Part shown: positions 63,645-64,000 of the stretch, one piece after another | Layout of the letters: each line of letters opens with the position of its first letter | Position numbering within the stretch: the first letter of the stretch is position 1 | NCBI RefSeq assembly: GCF_027530345.1 | Contig: NZ_JAPZQK010000018.1 | Location: 186,001-250,000 of the forward strand | DNA: 64,000 bases | Reading direction: 5' to 3' | Source: Silanimonas sp. | GTDB taxonomy: Bacteria; Pseudomonadota; Gammaproteobacteria; Xanthomonadales; Xanthomonadaceae | Made by a program: the position numbers and the translations under genes | Notes under the pieces: generated by a model | Told to the model about the DNA's origin: nothing | Seen by the model: the letters and a program-made list of their open reading frames with translations, nothing else | Database searches by the model: none

Positions 63645-64000
63645 GGGCTCGCCTCGTGGCCGCAGCCATCGCGTCCGTCCTGCTTGCCCTGCCTACGATG
63701 GCCCAGGCCGGCGAGCGCGCCCAGCAGCGGCTGGTGGAGCGTCATGCGGAAGCCCTCGCCTTCCCCGCGCTGATCGACCGCTGCCGCACCTTGCCCCAGT
63801 TCCGGGAGGCGCCGTTCGACGCCGAGCTCGCGCAATGGCGACAGCGGCGCGCCGGGACGCTCGCCGAAGCCGCCGCGCTGGTGGAACGCGTCGCCGCCGC
63901 GCAATCGCAGTCCCGCGAGAGCATCGATGCTGCGATCCGCGAGCAGGCCGAGCGCCAGCACGCCGGTGCCGATGCGGAAACGCTCGCCTACACCTGCGAA
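63641..64000 (+). CDS. Hypothetical secreted protein, 3' truncated by window
   Basis: The first 120 codons are visible. A signal peptide (MRARLVAAAIASVLLALPTMAQA) precedes a charged, Ala/Glu/Arg-rich helical region with a single visible cysteine in LIDRCRTL and another in YTCE. No family recognised. Starts within the stop of the upstream lipoprotein gene (ATGA), so it is part of the same unit. Confidence 0.7.
   Translation, partial: MRARLVAAAIASVLLALPTMAQAGERAQQRLVERHAEALAFPALIDRCRTLPQFREAPFDAELAQWRQRRAGTLAEAAALVERVAAAQSQSRESIDAAIREQAERQHAGADAETLAYTCE

Overview
The window is a dense, high-G+C bacterial chromosome segment with no plasmid, phage, insertion sequence or CRISPR signature. Gene content and order point to a gammaproteobacterium of the order Xanthomonadales (Lysobacter/Silanimonas/Xanthomonas-like). 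The evidence is phoB-phoR-ppk-ppx in tandem, a metY-type operon (tRNA-fMet, rimP, nusA, infB, rbfA, truB, rpsO, pnp), a 14-gene nuo operon with separate nuoC and nuoD framed by tRNA-Leu and tRNA-fMet, tpiA-secG, and the block aroC-asd-fimV-truA-trpF-trpB-trpA-accD-glmM. Genus assignment is inference. Most ORFs in the supplied track are antisense or shifted-frame shadows caused by the G+C-rich third codon positions.

Layout. 1-7654: start of a glutaredoxin gene (minus strand), a periplasmic M48/BepA-like protease, then phoBR and the polyphosphate genes ppk and ppx. 7661-12876: a TonB-dependent receptor translationally coupled to a PhoD-type phosphatase (minus), and divergently a GT4 glycosyltransferase coupled to a PAP2 lipid phosphatase (plus). 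12860-18254: an acetyltransferase, a DUF885 protein, rlmJ, a two-receiver diguanylate cyclase and an orphan hypothetical gene. 18253-27434: the translation/RNA-decay operon headed by tRNA-fMet. 27490-42604: the complete NADH dehydrogenase I operon headed by tRNA-Leu. 42657-44775: secG, tpiA and a frameshifted short-chain dehydrogenase. 44838-57431: a 2OG-Fe(II) oxygenase, glmM, accD, trpA/B/F, truA, fimV, asd, aroC and prmB. 57534-64000: SCO assembly factor, psd, a membrane-anchored metallophosphatase, a Tat-exported epimerase-like protein, bpt, an exo/endonuclease/phosphatase-fold lipoprotein and a truncated final gene.

The most interesting part is 1.8-12.9 kb, which reads as a phosphate-starvation island. 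A Pho-box-like direct repeat (7-4-7) precedes phoB. The 169-bp gap between the receptor and glycosyltransferase genes carries two arrays of 7-mers at 11-bp phasing, one on each strand. This would place polyphosphate metabolism, outer-membrane uptake plus phosphoester cleavage, and a probable phospholipid-to-glycolipid switch (PAP2 making diacylglycerol, GT4 glycosylating it) under PhoB control. The repeats and genes are seen directly; the regulation and lipid role are inferred.

Almost every gene junction is short, overlapping or coupled (ATGA, GTGA or TGATG). No gene-free stretch exceeds 300 bp. The largest are 197 bp at 20816-21012 (rpsO promoter) and 169 bp at 11008-11176 (Pho-box arrays).
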